Assembly: GCF_027944115.1 (NCBI RefSeq)
Contig: NZ_JAPJZI010000001.1
Span: 1,488,001 to 1,552,000, forward strand
Origin: Hoeflea prorocentri
GTDB lineage: Bacteria; Pseudomonadota; Alphaproteobacteria; Rhizobiales; Rhizobiaceae
DNA length: 64,000 nt
Direction: 5' to 3'
The notes beneath the pieces are model-generated. The model was not told where the DNA came from. It worked only from the letters and a program-made list of their open reading frames with translations, and did no database searches. Below are positions 1 to 10,295 of the stretch, piece by piece; position 1 is the stretch's first letter; each line of letters starts with the position of its first letter. Both the position numbers and the translations under genes were made by a program.

Positions 1-2
1 TG

Positions 3-1526
3 CGTGATGACATGTCCGCCATCGGCCGCTTTGTCATGAGCCCCGAGGCGCAGGATCTTGCCCGAATCGCCAACCAGTCCACGCCACAGCTGAAGACCTT
101 CGATCAGTCCGGCAACCGGATCGACCAGGTTGAGTTCCACCCGGCCTATCACGCCTTGATGCGGCGCTCATGCGCCAGCGGTCTTCATTCGTCCATTTGG
201 GAAGGCCTGCCGGAAGAAAAGGGCATTGCCCATCAGGCTCGCGGTATTCGTTTTTTCCTGACGGCTGGTCTGGAATGCGGGCATCTTTGCCCTGTCACGA
301 TGACACACGCGTCTCTTGCCACCATCCGCATGAACGCGTCCGTTTACAAAATCTGGGCGCCCAAGATCCTTTCGAGAAGCTACGATTCGTCGCAAAAACC
401 CGTCGGCGCCAAAGGCAGCGCGACAATCGGCATGGGCATGACCGAGAAGCAGGGCGGCACGGATGTGCGTGCCAATACAAGCCGGGCGGACAAAGCCGGG
501 GAGGGGGTTTACCGGCTGACCGGGCACAAATGGTTCATGTCCGCACCGATGAGCGATGCATTCCTGATGCTGGCTCAGATGCCTGAAGGTCTGGGTTGCT
601 TTCTGGTGCCGCGCTTTCTTGAGGACGGCAAGACGAACGGCCTTCAGTTCCAGCGGCTGAAAGACAAGCTTGGCAATCGTTCCAACGCCTCTAGCGAGGT
701 GGAGTTTGCCAACTCCTATGGGTACCTGCTTGGCGAACCCGGAAAAGGGGTACGGACAATCCTAGAGATGGTGACGCTGACCCGGCTCGACTGCGCTCTC
801 GCGTCCGCCGGAATCATGCGTGCTTCATTGGCGGAAACCGTTCACCACTGCAGACAGCGGCAGGTCTTCGGCAAGGCGCTGGTCGATCAACCGCTGATGG
901 CGCGCGTTCAGGCCGACATGGCGCTTGACGTAGCGGCGGCCACAGCGCTGGTTCTGCGCCTTGCCCGGGCGTTTGACAATTCCAATCATGATGAACAGGA
1001 AGCGGCCTATGCCAGGGTCATGACGCCGGTGGTGAAATACTGGATATGCAAGATGGCGCCGGCCTTGATCTATGAAGCGATGGAATGCCTTGGCGGCAAT
1101 GGTTATGTCGAGGAACGGGCGCTTGCGCGCCATTACCGCGAAGCGCCGGTGAATGCGATCTGGGAGGGATCGGGCAATGTCATGGCCCTCGATCTCCTGC
1201 GCACGCTGAGCAAGGATGGACGCCAGCTTGAGGCTGTTATCGCGGCTATCGCCGGTGACCTTGGGCCGTTTTCGAAGCGGACGGTCGATGTGCTGACGGC
1301 GGCGGCGGCACTCTGTCAGCGTGACGAGGGCGCTGCCCGCATGTTCGCAGAGCAACTTGCCTATTCTGCCGCGGCGGCGGAACTCTACCGGCTGGGGGCT
1401 GGACGCATAGCGGATGCATTTGCCGAGTCACGCATGGCCGGCGCCTGGCGCACAACCTACGGGATGCTGGATATGCGTTTTGATGCCGGCCAGATTGTCT
1501 CTCTCCTTTATCCCGAGGCGAGATAG
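3..1526 (+). CDS. aidB: AidB-like acyl-CoA dehydrogenase (5' end off window)
   Basis: FAD-dependent acyl-CoA dehydrogenase-fold protein of the AidB branch, linked in E. coli to the adaptive response to DNA alkylation. Numbering from the ATG at base 12, it has the FAD/substrate-loop motif GMGMTEKQGGTD at about 140-151, KWF near 173, KDKLGNRSNAS in the middle, and NAIWEGSGN before the helical C-terminal part. Codons stay open upstream of that ATG to the window edge and still resemble the E. coli AidB N-terminus. The true start therefore lies outside the window and roughly 30-40 residues are missing. The 3' end overlaps the convergent transporter gene by 19 bases. No Ada box is visible because the promoter is not included. 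Confidence 0.88.
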   Translation, partial: RDDMSAIGRFVMSPEAQDLARIANQSTPQLKTFDQSGNRIDQVEFHPAYHALMRRSCASGLHSSIWEGLPEEKGIAHQARGIRFFLTAGLECGHLCPVTMTHASLATIRMNASVYKIWAPKILSRSYDSSQKPVGAKGSATIGMGMTEKQGGTDVRANTSRADKAGEGVYRLTGHKWFMSAPMSDAFLMLAQMPEGLGCFLVPRFLEDGKTNGLQFQRLKDKLGNRSNASSEVEFANSYGYLLGEPGKGVRTILEMVTLTRLDCALASAGIMRASLAETVHHCRQRQVFGKALVDQPLMARVQADMALDVAAATALVLRLARAFDNSNHDEQEAAYARVMTPVVKYWICKMAPALIYEAMECLGGNGYVEERALARHYREAPVNAIWEGSGNVMALDLLRTLSKDGRQLEAVIAAIAGDLGPFSKRTVDVLTAAAALCQRDEGAARMFAEQLAYSAAAAELYRLGAGRIADAFAESRMAGAWRTTYGMLDMRFDAGQIVSLLYPEAR

Positions 1527-2443
1527 CCGGCGGCAAACAGGACCAGCGGTATGGTCAGGAAGGCGGCGGCTGTCTGCAACGTGGCGACGGTTGCATAAAG
1601 TGTTGCATCGCCGCCCATCTGTCTTGCCAACAGATAGCCGTTCATGGCCGTCGGCACGCTGCCACAGATCGCCAGAAGTATAAGCGTTTCTCCCTGGGCG
1701 CCGGCAAGTGCGCCGATCAGGACCATGAGCGCAGGATAGGCGATCAGTTTGAGGAACACCGGCAAGATGGCGATCGGCTTGGGTTTGACAGTGTCGCGGA
1801 TGCGCAGGCCGGCTCCAACCATCAGCAGTCCCATTCCAAGCGCCGCGCTGGCAATGAGATCGATTCCCTGTTCCAGCGGTTCATAGACCGGAATGGAAAA
1901 ATAATTGAACAACAATCCCGCCGCGCAGGACAGTATCAACGGATTGGTTGCCAGTTTGCGGGCAAAAACACGCAGATCGCGGCTGGGGCTGACAAACCAG
2001 ACCAGCATAGCCACGTTGCCGAAATTCAAGGGGATGATCAGCAAGGCCATGACAAGGGCGGTCAGCGCCAACCCCGTATCGCCGTAGAGCTTGTCGGCGA
2101 CAGCAAGGGCAATAAAGCCGTTCCAGCGGGTCGCGGTCTGGAAAACGGTTGAATAGGCGGCGCCGGAGACACCCCTGTGCCGCAAGACCGGCCAGAGCAG
2201 TAACACCAGCGCGAACATCAGAGTAATTGTTGAAAGGGCCGCTATGCTGACTTCTGTGATTTCGAGGCCGCTGAAATCGGCGCGATAGAGTGTCAGGAAG
2301 AGGAGGGCGGGAAACAGGACGAAATAGCCGACTTCCTCCAGTCCGTGCCACACATTCCGGTCGACAATGGGCAAACGTTTGAGGACGACGCCAAGTATGA
2401 CGATCAGAAAGATCGGAAGAATACTCTCGAAGATAGGCAGCAT
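1508..2443 (-). CDS. AEC family (auxin efflux carrier-type) transporter
   Basis: Integral membrane permease of the AEC family (Mem_trans), 311 residues, usual length. Hydrophobic segments run through the whole chain in the two five-helix bundles typical of the fold, starting with a very apolar N-terminus (MLPIFESILPIFLIVILGVV). Such carriers export small organic anions such as malonate or malate. The substrate here cannot be read from sequence. It converges on the aidB-like gene with a 19-base overlap at the stop codons. The ATG at 2441-2443 is the first in frame after the transmembrane start and fits the family. Confidence 0.85.
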   Translation of the reverse strand: MLPIFESILPIFLIVILGVVLKRLPIVDRNVWHGLEEVGYFVLFPALLFLTLYRADFSGLEITEVSIAALSTITLMFALVLLLWPVLRHRGVSGAAYSTVFQTATRWNGFIALAVADKLYGDTGLALTALVMALLIIPLNFGNVAMLVWFVSPSRDLRVFARKLATNPLILSCAAGLLFNYFSIPVYEPLEQGIDLIASAALGMGLLMVGAGLRIRDTVKPKPIAILPVFLKLIAYPALMVLIGALAGAQGETLILLAICGSVPTAMNGYLLARQMGGDATLYATVATLQTAAAFLTIPLVLFAAGYLASG

Positions 2444-2683
2444 GGGTCAATCGCGGCAGGACAGATAGGGTCTCATAACCGCCGCTGGAAGATGGCACAA
2501 GCTGGATAATGGAGGGTTGGAGCGCAAATATTAACCTTAACAAATGGTTTACGTTGCGCTGATCGGCAAATCGCAGCACATTTGAATAGGCGCGTGCGAA
2601 CCGGCGAAAGAACCGCGGTGGTTAAAGCCGGACAAGGCGCATTTGCCCCTTGTTTGACGGGCTTCGAGGCGAGGACAGACCTG

Positions 2684-3043
2684 ATGAAATGGTTCCTGAT
2701 ATTGTGGTTTGTGCCAATCGCATTGATCACATCCTGGTATGGTCTGTCATATCACGACATGCACTTCGGCATTTTCATGCTGACCCGTCAGGTTCATGAC
2801 ATGGTGTTCCAGCTTTACGGGAATATCCTGGGCATAGCGCCCGAAACCATTCCGCCTCTGTTGTTCAAAGCCATTGCAGTCGACAGTCTCATTGTCCTCG
2901 GCATTGCCGCATTTCGCTGGCGCAAGCAGATTGCCGAGTGGATCAGGAAACAGCGGGCACCTTCGGCTACGGAACCGTTGATGGAAACTGCTTATGTCGA
3001 GCTGCCTGTCGAAAGAGATGAGAGCCTGTCCAAGGCTCCCTGA
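2684..3043 (+). CDS. DUF6105 family membrane protein
   Basis: Small protein of 119 residues with two hydrophobic segments (about 2-20 and 60-80) around a conserved-looking [11 protein letters not shown] stretch and a [12 protein letters not shown] segment. This matches my memory of rhizobial DUF6105 proteins, which have no known function. The start was set at 2684: it follows a purine-rich gaggcgagg ribosome site and begins directly with the membrane segment, whereas the longer frame from 2582 adds a basic non-homologous tail. The last 52 coding bases overlap the convergent ruvX gene. Confidence 0.75.
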   Translation: MKWFLILWFVPIALITSWYGLSYHDMHFGIFMLTRQVHDMVFQLYGNILGIAPETIPPLLFKAIAVDSLIVLGIAAFRWRKQIAEWIRKQRAPSATEPLMETAYVELPVERDESLSKAP

Positions 3044-3474
3044 AGGATAAAGGCAGCGGCTGCCGAATCGATACGGTCGGCACGCTTTTTCCGGGAAACA
3101 TCCATCTCCAGAAGTGCCCGTTCCGCCGCGACGGTTGAAAGCCGCTCGTCCCAGAATGCAAATCCCAAATCGGTCTTGTTCTCAAGGTTTCGAACGAACG
3201 CACGGGTCGCCTGAGCCCTGGGGCCCTGACTGCCGTCCATGTTGACGGGCAGTCCGATGACGCAGCCGCCGACGCGTTCGGTCTGCAGGATAGCAAGCAG
3301 CTTTTCGGCGTCTTTGGTAAATCGGGTTCTGCGCAGTACGTCTCGCGGCGTTGCCAGGGACAAACCGAGGTCGCTTACCGCTATACCGATGGTCTTGGTG
3401 CCGAGGTCGAGGCCGGCAAGAACCATCCCCTGCGGCAGGTCCTGCGTCAGTTCCTCCAGCGTCATGACGCTCAT
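2992..3474 (-). CDS. ruvX: Putative pre-16S rRNA nuclease / Holliday junction resolvase YqgF
   Basis: YqgF/RuvX family protein of the RNase H-like fold, 160 residues, implicated in 16S rRNA 5' maturation and annotated historically as a Holliday junction resolvase. The first acidic motif [14 protein letters not shown] sits near residues 22-35, the GLPVNMDG loop in the middle, and the FWDERLST and ADRIDSAAA segments carry the other metal-binding acids. An ATG at 3474 is preferred over a GTG two codons upstream because an aaggat ribosome site lies about ten bases before it. It overlaps the DUF6105 gene tail to tail. Neighbouring gatC/gatA is a common rhizobial arrangement. Confidence 0.9.
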   Translation of the reverse strand: MSVMTLEELTQDLPQGMVLAGLDLGTKTIGIAVSDLGLSLATPRDVLRRTRFTKDAEKLLAILQTERVGGCVIGLPVNMDGSQGPRAQATRAFVRNLENKTDLGFAFWDERLSTVAAERALLEMDVSRKKRADRIDSAAAAFILQGALDRLSSLSTGSST

Positions 3475-3569
3475 AATCACACATCCTTTTTAACCGGGTT
3501 GGTTCTTTTCATCATTGCTGTCAACCCATAAGCTGTCGCTTCAACCCCATCATTCAGCGAGGCATATCC

Positions 3570-4277
3570 ATGAAAATACAGTGGCTGGGACATTCCGCAT
3601 TTCGTTTAGAGACAGCCAAGGCAAACATCCTGATCGATCCGTTCTTTACCGGCAATCCGAGTTTTGAAGGCCAGGATCGCGCCAGTGCAGCCAAGGATGT
3701 CAGCCACATCGTTGTTACACACGGGCATGGCGATCATGTCGGCGACACGGCGGAGATCGCGAAGGAAACCGGCGCGACCGTCATCTCGAATTACGATCTG
3801 TGCATGTGGCTCGGTCATCACGCCGGTGTGGAAAAGCTTGATCCGACGAATACGGGTGGAACCGTCCACCATGACGGTTTTTCCGTTACCTTCGTCAATG
3901 CGCTGCATTCGTCGGCCCATATCACCAGCGACGGCGTGTCTCACTGTCTCGGGAACGCCAATGGCATCGTTGTGCATTTTGACGACGAACCGACGCTTCT
4001 CCACATGGGCGACACAGATATCTTCTCCGATATGGCGCTGATCGAGGAGCTGCATAAGCCGGAGATCGGGATCGTGCCGATCGGCGACCGGTTCACCATG
4101 GGCGGAGCAGTGGCGGCGCTTGCGTGCCGGCGCTATTTCAACTTTTCCAGCGTCATTCCCTGTCACTTCGGCACGTTCCCGATCATCGACCAGACGGCTG
4201 ACAAATTCGTAGCGGCAATGGAAGGCGAAGCCGGGAAAGTCCGCACACAGGATGTCGGTGACTGGCTGGAGTTGTAG
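3570..4277 (+). CDS. UPF0173 metal-dependent hydrolase (metallo-beta-lactamase fold)
   Basis: Metallo-beta-lactamase-fold hydrolase of the UPF0173 family, 235 residues, full length. The zinc-binding motif HGHGDHVGD is at residues 51-59. Further metal ligands are likely the His in the ALHSSAH stretch, the Asp of HMGDTDIF and the His of IPCHFGTFP. The physiological substrate of the family is not established. A gcgagg ribosome site precedes the ATG. It lies between ruvX (divergent) and gatC, 108 bases upstream of the latter, and may share transcription with gatCA. Confidence 0.88.
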   Translation: MKIQWLGHSAFRLETAKANILIDPFFTGNPSFEGQDRASAAKDVSHIVVTHGHGDHVGDTAEIAKETGATVISNYDLCMWLGHHAGVEKLDPTNTGGTVHHDGFSVTFVNALHSSAHITSDGVSHCLGNANGIVVHFDDEPTLLHMGDTDIFSDMALIEELHKPEIGIVPIGDRFTMGGAVAALACRRYFNFSSVIPCHFGTFPIIDQTADKFVAAMEGEAGKVRTQDVGDWLEL

Positions 4278-4385
4278 AGCGAACCCGGGCGGCGGCTTTC
4301 CAAGCTGGCAGTTGGACACTTGCCCTCGCGCTGCACCGCGTTTATAGCCTCGGGCTGAAACCCCAATATTCGGAGCGAAATCCCG

Positions 4386-4673
4386 ATGTCTGTCGATCTT
4401 GCAACGGTCAAACGTGTTGCCCGTCTCGCCCGCATTGCCGTCACCGATGATGAAGCGGTCAAGATGGAAGGTGAACTCAACACGATTTTGGGCTTTGTCG
4501 AACAGCTTAATGAAGTCGATGTCGAGGGCGTGGAGCCGATGACGTCGGTTATGCCCATGCCCATGAAAAAACGCGAGGACGTCGTCAATGATGGCGGCAA
4601 GGCCGACGATATCGTCGCCAATGCCCCGCAAACCGACGAGAACTTTTTCCTTGTTCCCAAGGTTGTCGAATAG
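4386..4673 (+). CDS. gatC: Asp-tRNA(Asn)/Glu-tRNA(Gln) amidotransferase subunit C
   Basis: Small GatC subunit, 95 residues, which holds GatA and GatB together in the amidotransferase that makes Gln-tRNA(Gln) (and Asn-tRNA where needed) from mischarged Glu- or Asp-tRNA. Diagnostic parts are the N-terminal [16 protein letters not shown] segment, [22 protein letters not shown] in two adjacent pieces, and the C-terminal region ending [10 protein letters not shown]. The ggagcg ribosome site lies just before the ATG. gatA follows after 54 bases in the same direction. gatB is not in the window. Confidence 0.95.
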   Translation: MSVDLATVKRVARLARIAVTDDEAVKMEGELNTILGFVEQLNEVDVEGVEPMTSVMPMPMKKREDVVNDGGKADDIVANAPQTDENFFLVPKVVE

Positions 4674-4727
4674 CCTGATTGTCAAGGCGCCCGACCAGCC
4701 GATTGCCTGAAGAGTGATATCAAGACT

Positions 4728-6209
4728 ATGAGCGAACTGACACGCCTGACCATCGCGCAAGCGCGTGAAAAACTAAAGGCTGGCGAAATCAAGTCGACCG
4801 AACTGACCGGCGCCTATCTGTCGGCGATCGAGCAGGCAAATCCATCAATCAATGCCTATGTCGCCGTCACGGCGCAGAAGGCTCTGGAACAGGCGGCGAA
4901 GTCGGATGATGCGCTGGCCAAGGGTGAGGGCGGTTCGCTTGAGGGAATCCCGCTCGGCATCAAGGACCTTTTCGGCACGGAAGGCGTGCATACGCAGGCA
5001 TGCAGTCATGTTCTGGACGGTTTCAAACCGCGTTATGAATCCACCGTCACCGCAAATCTTTGGGCCGATGGCGCGGTGATGCTTGGAAAACTGAATATGG
5101 ACGAGTTCGCCATGGGCTCGTCAAACGAGACCTCCTATTACGGCCCGGTCACGAATCCGTGGCGTGGCAATGATAACAACAAGGCCCTGGTGCCGGGCGG
5201 CTCATCAGGCGGATCGGCTGCGGCCGTTGCCGCGCATCTTTGTGCGGCGGCAACTGCGACCGATACCGGCGGTTCTATCCGCCAGCCGGCAGCCTTTACC
5301 GGTACGGTCGGTATCAAGCCGACCTATGGGCGCTGTTCCCGCTGGGGCGTTGTTGCTTTTGCCTCCTCGCTCGATCAGGCCGGGCCGATTGCCCGCGATG
5401 TCCGCGATGCGGCGATCATGCTGAAATCGATGGCCTCCACAGATCCGCGCGACACGACGTCGGTGGATTTGCCGGTTCCCGATTATGAGGCCGCAATCGG
5501 CCAGTCTATCAAGGGTATGCGGATCGGCATTCCCGATGAATACCGTATGGAAGGCATGCCGCAGGAAATCGAGACCTTGTGGCAGAAGGGCATTGCCTGG
5601 ATGAAGGACGCCGGCGCGGAGATCGTGCCGATCTCGCTGCCGCATACCAAATACGCGCTGCCTGCCTATTACATCGTTGCTCCGGCTGAAGCCTCGTCAA
5701 ACCTCGCGCGGTATGACGGCGTGCGTTACGGCTTGCGCAAGCCGGGCGACGACATCGTCGACATGTATGAAAATACACGTGCTGCCGGTTTCGGACCCGA
5801 AGTCAAACGCCGCGTCATGATCGGCACCTATGTGCTGTCGGCGGGTTACTATGATGCCTATTATCTCAGAGCCCAGAAGGTCCGCACGCTGATCAAACGC
5901 GATTTCGAAACCGTGTTCGATCAGGGTGTCGATGCGATCCTGACGCCGGCAACACCGTCGGCGGCCTTTGGCATTGCCGATCAGGATATGGCAGCCGATC
6001 CGGTCAAGATGTACCTGAACGACATCTTCACGGTGACGGTGAACATGGCGGGATTGCCGGGGATCTCGGTTCCGGCCGGACTGGACGATAACGGCTTGCC
6101 GCTTGGTTTGCAGTTGATCGGCAAACCGTTTGAAGAAGAAACGCTGTTTCGCCTTTCCCATGTCATCGAGCAGGCCGCAGGTCATTTTGAAGCCGACAAA
6201 TGGTGGTAG
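4728..6209 (+). CDS. gatA: Asp-tRNA(Asn)/Glu-tRNA(Gln) amidotransferase subunit A
   Basis: Glutaminase subunit of the GatCAB transamidosome, 493 residues, full length. It is an amidase-signature enzyme that releases ammonia from glutamine for transfer to the mischarged tRNA in GatB. The catalytic Lys-Ser-Ser triad is visible: Lys in [10 protein letters not shown] (residue 79), Ser in [11 protein letters not shown] (about 159) and the nucleophile Ser in [10 protein letters not shown] (about 183). It is the second gene of a gatCA pair. The ribosome site gaagag is weak and somewhat distant, suggesting partial dependence on upstream translation. Confidence 0.96.
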   Translation: MSELTRLTIAQAREKLKAGEIKSTELTGAYLSAIEQANPSINAYVAVTAQKALEQAAKSDDALAKGEGGSLEGIPLGIKDLFGTEGVHTQACSHVLDGFKPRYESTVTANLWADGAVMLGKLNMDEFAMGSSNETSYYGPVTNPWRGNDNNKALVPGGSSGGSAAAVAAHLCAAATATDTGGSIRQPAAFTGTVGIKPTYGRCSRWGVVAFASSLDQAGPIARDVRDAAIMLKSMASTDPRDTTSVDLPVPDYEAAIGQSIKGMRIGIPDEYRMEGMPQEIETLWQKGIAWMKDAGAEIVPISLPHTKYALPAYYIVAPAEASSNLARYDGVRYGLRKPGDDIVDMYENTRAAGFGPEVKRRVMIGTYVLSAGYYDAYYLRAQKVRTLIKRDFETVFDQGVDAILTPATPSAAFGIADQDMAADPVKMYLNDIFTVTVNMAGLPGISVPAGLDDNGLPLGLQLIGKPFEEETLFRLSHVIEQAAGHFEADKWW

Positions 6210-6259
6210 CCCGCAGGGGCCTCGATGTGTGCCAATCGGGTCGGTGACGGAGCAGGATC

Positions 6260-6676
6260 ATGCATGCGTCAATCCCTGATGGTTTTGTTCCGATTACCCG
6301 CAGCAGCCCGTTTATCGACATGCTCGGTCCGCTTTACTATCGGCTGAGCGATGACGGGCTGGAAATCGGCCTTCTGGCGGAAAAAAAGCATTGCAACTCG
6401 CGCGGGATCGTTCATGGCGGGCTTTTGAGCACGGTCGCCGATATCGCGCTTGGATACAGTGCCGGCGGGTACCCCGACGGAAACCGTCCCATGGTCACAA
6501 CAAGCATCACCATTGACTTTGCCGGCAGCGCAGGCATCGGAGACTGGATTGTCTTCAAGACGGATGTTCAGAAAGTTGGTCGCATGGCCGCCTTCGCCAA
6601 CACCTATGCGCATGTGGGTGACAGGCGCATCGCGCGCGCCAGCGGTATATTCAGTATTCTCGACGGCAAGGCCTGA
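6260..6676 (+). CDS. PaaI-family hotdog-fold thioesterase
   Basis: Hotdog-fold acyl-CoA thioesterase of the PaaI/YdiI type, 138 residues. The family motif is NSRGIVHGGLLSTVADIALG, where the HGG turn and the following Asp form the active site. A typical second strand, TTSITIDFAGSAGIGDWI, follows. Proteins of this kind hydrolyse short aromatic or aliphatic acyl-CoAs. The substrate is not predictable here. A cggagcagg ribosome site lies close to the ATG. It starts 50 bases after gatA and may be transcribed with it. Confidence 0.8.
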   Translation: MHASIPDGFVPITRSSPFIDMLGPLYYRLSDDGLEIGLLAEKKHCNSRGIVHGGLLSTVADIALGYSAGGYPDGNRPMVTTSITIDFAGSAGIGDWIVFKTDVQKVGRMAAFANTYAHVGDRRIARASGIFSILDGKA

Positions 6677-6846
6677 AGCCGTTACGCGGCTTGCCTGCAA
6701 GAAATCTCTCGGTTAGTCTCACCGTGCCGCGCGAGGCGGCACCCTGATCCGCGGAAAGCTGCATCGGCACCTCGACCAAATATCAGACCATCAATCGGTC
6801 GTCTCGAGCCCGGATAGCGGATCGGCGGGCATAAGCGAGGGTACCG

Positions 6847-8376
6847 ATGTCCATCAATATCGACAGATTGCGCCGTGAGGCGAAGACACTGAAACGCGAC
6901 TTTGCCGCTGGAAATCCGGAGGCGAGGAAGCGGGCCGCAGCGCTCTTCGGCAATACCGATGCGCTCAAACACACTCAGGCGCTGCACATTATCGCCAGGG
7001 AGCAAGGTCACAAGAGCTGGCCTCAGCTTAAATTTGCCGCGGAAATCTCAGAAATGAACCGGGAGCAGCGTGCAGACCGGCTTCGTATCGCGCTCTTTTA
7101 CGGCCAGCACTGGGTCACCCGTGCACTTTTGGCACAGGACCCCGATCTGCCCAGTGGCAATCTTGGCCTGCTGATCGCGCTCTATGACAGGGCCGCCGTG
7201 GAAGCGGCCTTGTCGGCCGATCCGGACGCGGGAACCCGGCTGGTCGGCGTTCGCAGTCCGATCCTGCATCTGACTTTTTCCAAACATATTCATGCCGAGC
7301 CTGATCGGTCCGACGACATGATCGCCATTGCCGAACTGCTTTTGGGCGCCGGCGCAGATGTGGATGACAGTTTTCCGTTTGAGCAGGGCGGCGAGCATCG
7401 GCTTTCCGCGCTCTATGGAGCATTGGGGCATGCCGACAATATGGTCCTTGCGCGCTGGCTGCTGGATCATGGCGCTGACCCGAACGACAATGAATCGCTC
7501 TACCACTCGACGGAACTCGGGCATCACGAGGGACTGGCAATGCTTCTGGAGCATGGCGCCAAAACCGATGGAACCAATGCCCTTGCGCGGGCCATGGACT
7601 TTGACGATATCGAAGCCGTCCGGCTCCTGCTCGATGCGGGCGCCGATCCGAATGAAGGGGCCTTGCCGCATCCTTCGGGGCAGCCCTCGCTGGCGATTCC
7701 GTCCTTGCACCAGGCAGCGCGCCGGATGTGTTCGGCACAAATGGCGGAACTGCTGATTTCCCGCGGGGCGGACGGAACCGTGCCTTATCGCGGACATACG
7801 GCCTACGCGCTGGCGCGGATGCGCGGTAATCAGGCAATTACCGGGGCGCTGGAGCGCGCCGGTCAGGCGACACCGCTCGATGCAACAGAGACCCTGCTCG
7901 CCGCTGCGGCAGAGGGGCGTGCCGAGGGACAGGTCGACCCGGCCAAGCTTGACGATGAAACCAAACGCATGATGTGCCGGATCATCGGCTTTTCAGGCAG
8001 GCTTGAACATATTCAGCGGCTTCAGGCGATCGGCATCGATCCCGACTGGACGGATGAGATGGGCATGCCGGCAATTCACATCGCAGGCTGGGAGGGACAT
8101 CCCGATGAGGTTGAATGGCTGCTGACCTTCGATCCCGACCTGTCGCACGAGAATGATTATGGCGGCGATCTGCTCGGCACAATCATTCACGGCGCTGAGT
8201 TTTCTCCTCATCGAAAGTCGCGCGACCACATCAGCTGTGCGCGGCTGACGCTGGAAAAGGGGGCGCCGCTGAGACAACGCGAGATCGATCTTTGCGGTGT
8301 CGAGGAGATGACAGAATTCCTGCTTGATTGGGCGGATGCACACCCTCAGCAGGTCGTCGACGACAGTCCGAAGTAG
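6847..8376 (+). CDS. Ankyrin repeat protein
   Basis: Protein of 509 residues with an N-terminal segment of about 65 residues (basic helix, then HIIAREQGHKSWPQLK) that commonly precedes ankyrin arrays in proteobacterial proteins. It continues with many 30-33 residue ankyrin units, for example AIAELLLGAGADVDD, ARWLLDHGADPNDN, LAMLLEHGAKTDG and AVRLLLDAGADPNEG, and ends AIHIAGWEGHPDEVEWLL. There is no signal peptide or membrane segment, so it should be cytoplasmic and mediate protein binding. The partner is unknown. A gagggta ribosome site precedes the ATG. Confidence 0.85.
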   Translation: MSINIDRLRREAKTLKRDFAAGNPEARKRAAALFGNTDALKHTQALHIIAREQGHKSWPQLKFAAEISEMNREQRADRLRIALFYGQHWVTRALLAQDPDLPSGNLGLLIALYDRAAVEAALSADPDAGTRLVGVRSPILHLTFSKHIHAEPDRSDDMIAIAELLLGAGADVDDSFPFEQGGEHRLSALYGALGHADNMVLARWLLDHGADPNDNESLYHSTELGHHEGLAMLLEHGAKTDGTNALARAMDFDDIEAVRLLLDAGADPNEGALPHPSGQPSLAIPSLHQAARRMCSAQMAELLISRGADGTVPYRGHTAYALARMRGNQAITGALERAGQATPLDATETLLAAAAEGRAEGQVDPAKLDDETKRMMCRIIGFSGRLEHIQRLQAIGIDPDWTDEMGMPAIHIAGWEGHPDEVEWLLTFDPDLSHENDYGGDLLGTIIHGAEFSPHRKSRDHISCARLTLEKGAPLRQREIDLCGVEEMTEFLLDWADAHPQQVVDDSPK

Positions 8377-8421
8377 GAGGATGCTCATAGCGGCGCCGCA
8401 TTCAAACGGCGCCACCGGCAA

Positions 8422-9327
8422 TCAGTTCAGATGTTGCTTGAAGAACGCGATCGTGCGCTCTTCTGCCAGGGCTGCGGCCTCCTGGTCGTAGCGTGGTGTT
8501 GTGTCGTTGTGGAAGCCATGATTGGCGCCGGGATAAAAATGGACGGTGTATGTTTTGCCATTGGTCTTGAGCGCTTCCTCATAGGCCGGCCAGCCCTCAT
8601 TGATGCGCTGATCCAGCTCGCCATAGTGGATCAGCAAGGGTGCCTGGATGCGGGCAACGTCCCCGGCGCGTGGCTGGCGCCCATAGAAGGGAACGGAGGC
8701 GGCGAGTTCCGGGTAGGCGACTGCCAAAGCGTTGCACACGCCGCCACCATAACAAAATCCGACGCAGCCGACCTTACCGGTGCTGTCGTCTCGGGAAACG
8801 AGATATTCATAACCGGCGAAAAAGTCGTTCATCAGTTTTTCGCGGTCAACGGTCCGCTGGAGTGCGCGGCCTTCGTCATCGTTGCCCGGATAGCCGCCGA
8901 CGGATGTCAGCCCGTCCGGCGCCAGCGCCATGAAACCAGCCTTTCCAAGGCGGCGCGTGACGTCCTCAATGTAAGGGTTGAGGCCCCTGTTCTCGTGAAC
9001 CACGAGAACGGCCGGCAACGGGCCGGACGCGTCCGCCGGCCTGACGAGGTAACCGCGCACTTCGCCGTTGCCATTGGGTGAGCTGTAGGTGACGTATTCG
9101 GTGCTTATCGCCGGATCGTTCGGGGCGACTTGCTGTGCCCGCGCATAGTCCGGACTGAGCGTCTTAAGCAGCGCCAGCACTGTGATACCACCAACGGCAA
9201 ATTTGCCGGCCCGGTCGAGGAACTCGCGTTTTGTGATCAGGCCGTGGGCATAGTAGTCATAAAGATCAAGGAGTTCCTGATCGAAGTCCGCCGCAGTCAA
9301 TCGTCTTTCTGCTGTCGATATGCTCAT
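8422..9327 (-). CDS. Dienelactone hydrolase family protein
   Basis: Alpha/beta hydrolase of the dienelactone hydrolase family (YghX-like), 301 residues. The catalytic triad is Cys192 in the GFCYGGG elbow, Asp in [10 protein letters not shown] and His in GANHGFHND near the C-terminus. An N-terminal hydrophobic stretch around residues 38-60 with [12 protein letters not shown] before it resembles a Tat-type leader lacking the twin Arg, so it may be membrane-anchored or exported; this is uncertain. Its ATG overlaps the stop of the upstream DUF1194 gene in an ATGA arrangement, implying translational coupling. The substrate is not known. Confidence 0.85.
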   Translation of the reverse strand: MSISTAERRLTAADFDQELLDLYDYYAHGLITKREFLDRAGKFAVGGITVLALLKTLSPDYARAQQVAPNDPAISTEYVTYSSPNGNGEVRGYLVRPADASGPLPAVLVVHENRGLNPYIEDVTRRLGKAGFMALAPDGLTSVGGYPGNDDEGRALQRTVDREKLMNDFFAGYEYLVSRDDSTGKVGCVGFCYGGGVCNALAVAYPELAASVPFYGRQPRAGDVARIQAPLLIHYGELDQRINEGWPAYEEALKTNGKTYTVHFYPGANHGFHNDTTPRYDQEAAALAEERTIAFFKQHLN

Positions 9328-10085
9328 TGCCGTTCTCCCTGTTGCAATGCATCGGGGGCATCGTTTGTTCGTGCGTAGCGCGGTTCGGGTGCAAGGCCAC
9401 CGATTTCGAGCACCAGCTTGCGCCGCACCGCGACAGCAAAGTTAGCAGCGTTTTCCGCCGTAATTGTGAAGGAGCCCGGACCGCCGATGATGCGTTCGGT
9501 GAACGCGGCTTCCAGATCGTAGCTGATGGGCCTGCCGCTGCATTGCCGACACAGGATCGCGAGGCCGTTGATGACAATCCCGGCGTCGAGCACCTGCTGC
9601 CGCGCCACGCTGATTGGCGGGCCGTTCCAGTTGTTGGCGCTGTCGGCGGACAGATCGATAACCCGCCGCAGCCCTGTCAGGTCGTTATTTTCAATGAGAT
9701 CCTTGCCGTAAAGGAGCGCCGCGCCGATGGCGTTGCGGCCGCCCGCCCTTCGCGGTGCCGCCATGAGTTTGTCGGCGAAGGATTGCGCGGCCTCAGGACC
9801 ATCGATGATCGTCCATGAAACAACCACGTCCTGAGAAGTATCGTTTCCCCACTCCACATAGGTTACTGCAATGTTTCCGAGCGCATTGTTGCGGATGGCA
9901 TTGAGAACCTGCTGGCTGGTGATTGCCTCCGCGTAGCCGCGGCGTTGAAACAGGATCTCCGCGTTGTCAATGGAGCCGGTTGCGTCGGCCAGCAGCACGA
10001 GTTCCAGGTCGGTCTCCACCTGCGCTGACGCGGCGGTTGGCCATAGCGACAGGTAGAGCAACAAGACAGTCAGAGCATTTTTCAT
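9324..10085 (-). CDS. DUF1194 (von Willebrand factor A-like) secreted protein
   Basis: DUF1194 protein with a VWA-like fold, 253 residues. The start at 10085 gives a classical signal peptide ([21 protein letters not shown]), so it is likely periplasmic. The longer frame from 10256 adds an unrelated basic stretch. A degenerate MIDAS-like motif DATGSID follows LVLLA near residue 33. Later features are [13 protein letters not shown] and CIGG-like loops ending in an [10 protein letters not shown] segment. It is the first gene of a two-gene operon with the hydrolase, overlapping it by four bases. Family function is unknown; VWA-like proteins usually bind proteins or metal. Confidence 0.82.
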   Translation of the reverse strand: MKNALTVLLLYLSLWPTAASAQVETDLELVLLADATGSIDNAEILFQRRGYAEAITSQQVLNAIRNNALGNIAVTYVEWGNDTSQDVVVSWTIIDGPEAAQSFADKLMAAPRRAGGRNAIGAALLYGKDLIENNDLTGLRRVIDLSADSANNWNGPPISVARQQVLDAGIVINGLAILCRQCSGRPISYDLEAAFTERIIGGPGSFTITAENAANFAVAVRRKLVLEIGGLAPEPRYARTNDAPDALQQGERQ

Positions 10086-10199
10086 GGGAATTGAGACTAG
10101 GACAAAGAGCGCCTTCCACCAACTCAAACTTAGTTCAAGGAGACCGGCCGCCGCGGGATGAGCGCTTTCCATCAACGGCAACGGCATTTCGTCGCCAGA

Positions 10200-10217
10200 C
10201 TGTCGCAAAACTGTAAC
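10200..10217 (+). promoter_or_regulatory. PHO box (PhoB binding site) upstream of phoX
   Basis: The sequence ctgtcgcaaaactgtaac is two seven-base direct repeats separated by four A's. It is close to the PhoB consensus CTGTCAT-N4-CTGTCAT, with two differences in the first half and one or two in the second. It points toward phoX and lies 79 bases before its start codon. PhoX genes are commonly phosphate-starvation regulated, so position and orientation both fit. Confidence 0.75.
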
Positions 10218-10295
10218 TGGAATGATTTTAAGTCGAAAGCAGACCGGTTCTACCAATCGGCATGCCGTAATATGTTTAATCGAGAGGAGCCCCGC

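Noticed and set aside
3606-4760. A 384-codon minus-strand frame across the UPF0173 hydrolase and gatC
   Set aside because: Shadow frame spanning two well-supported genes on the other strand.
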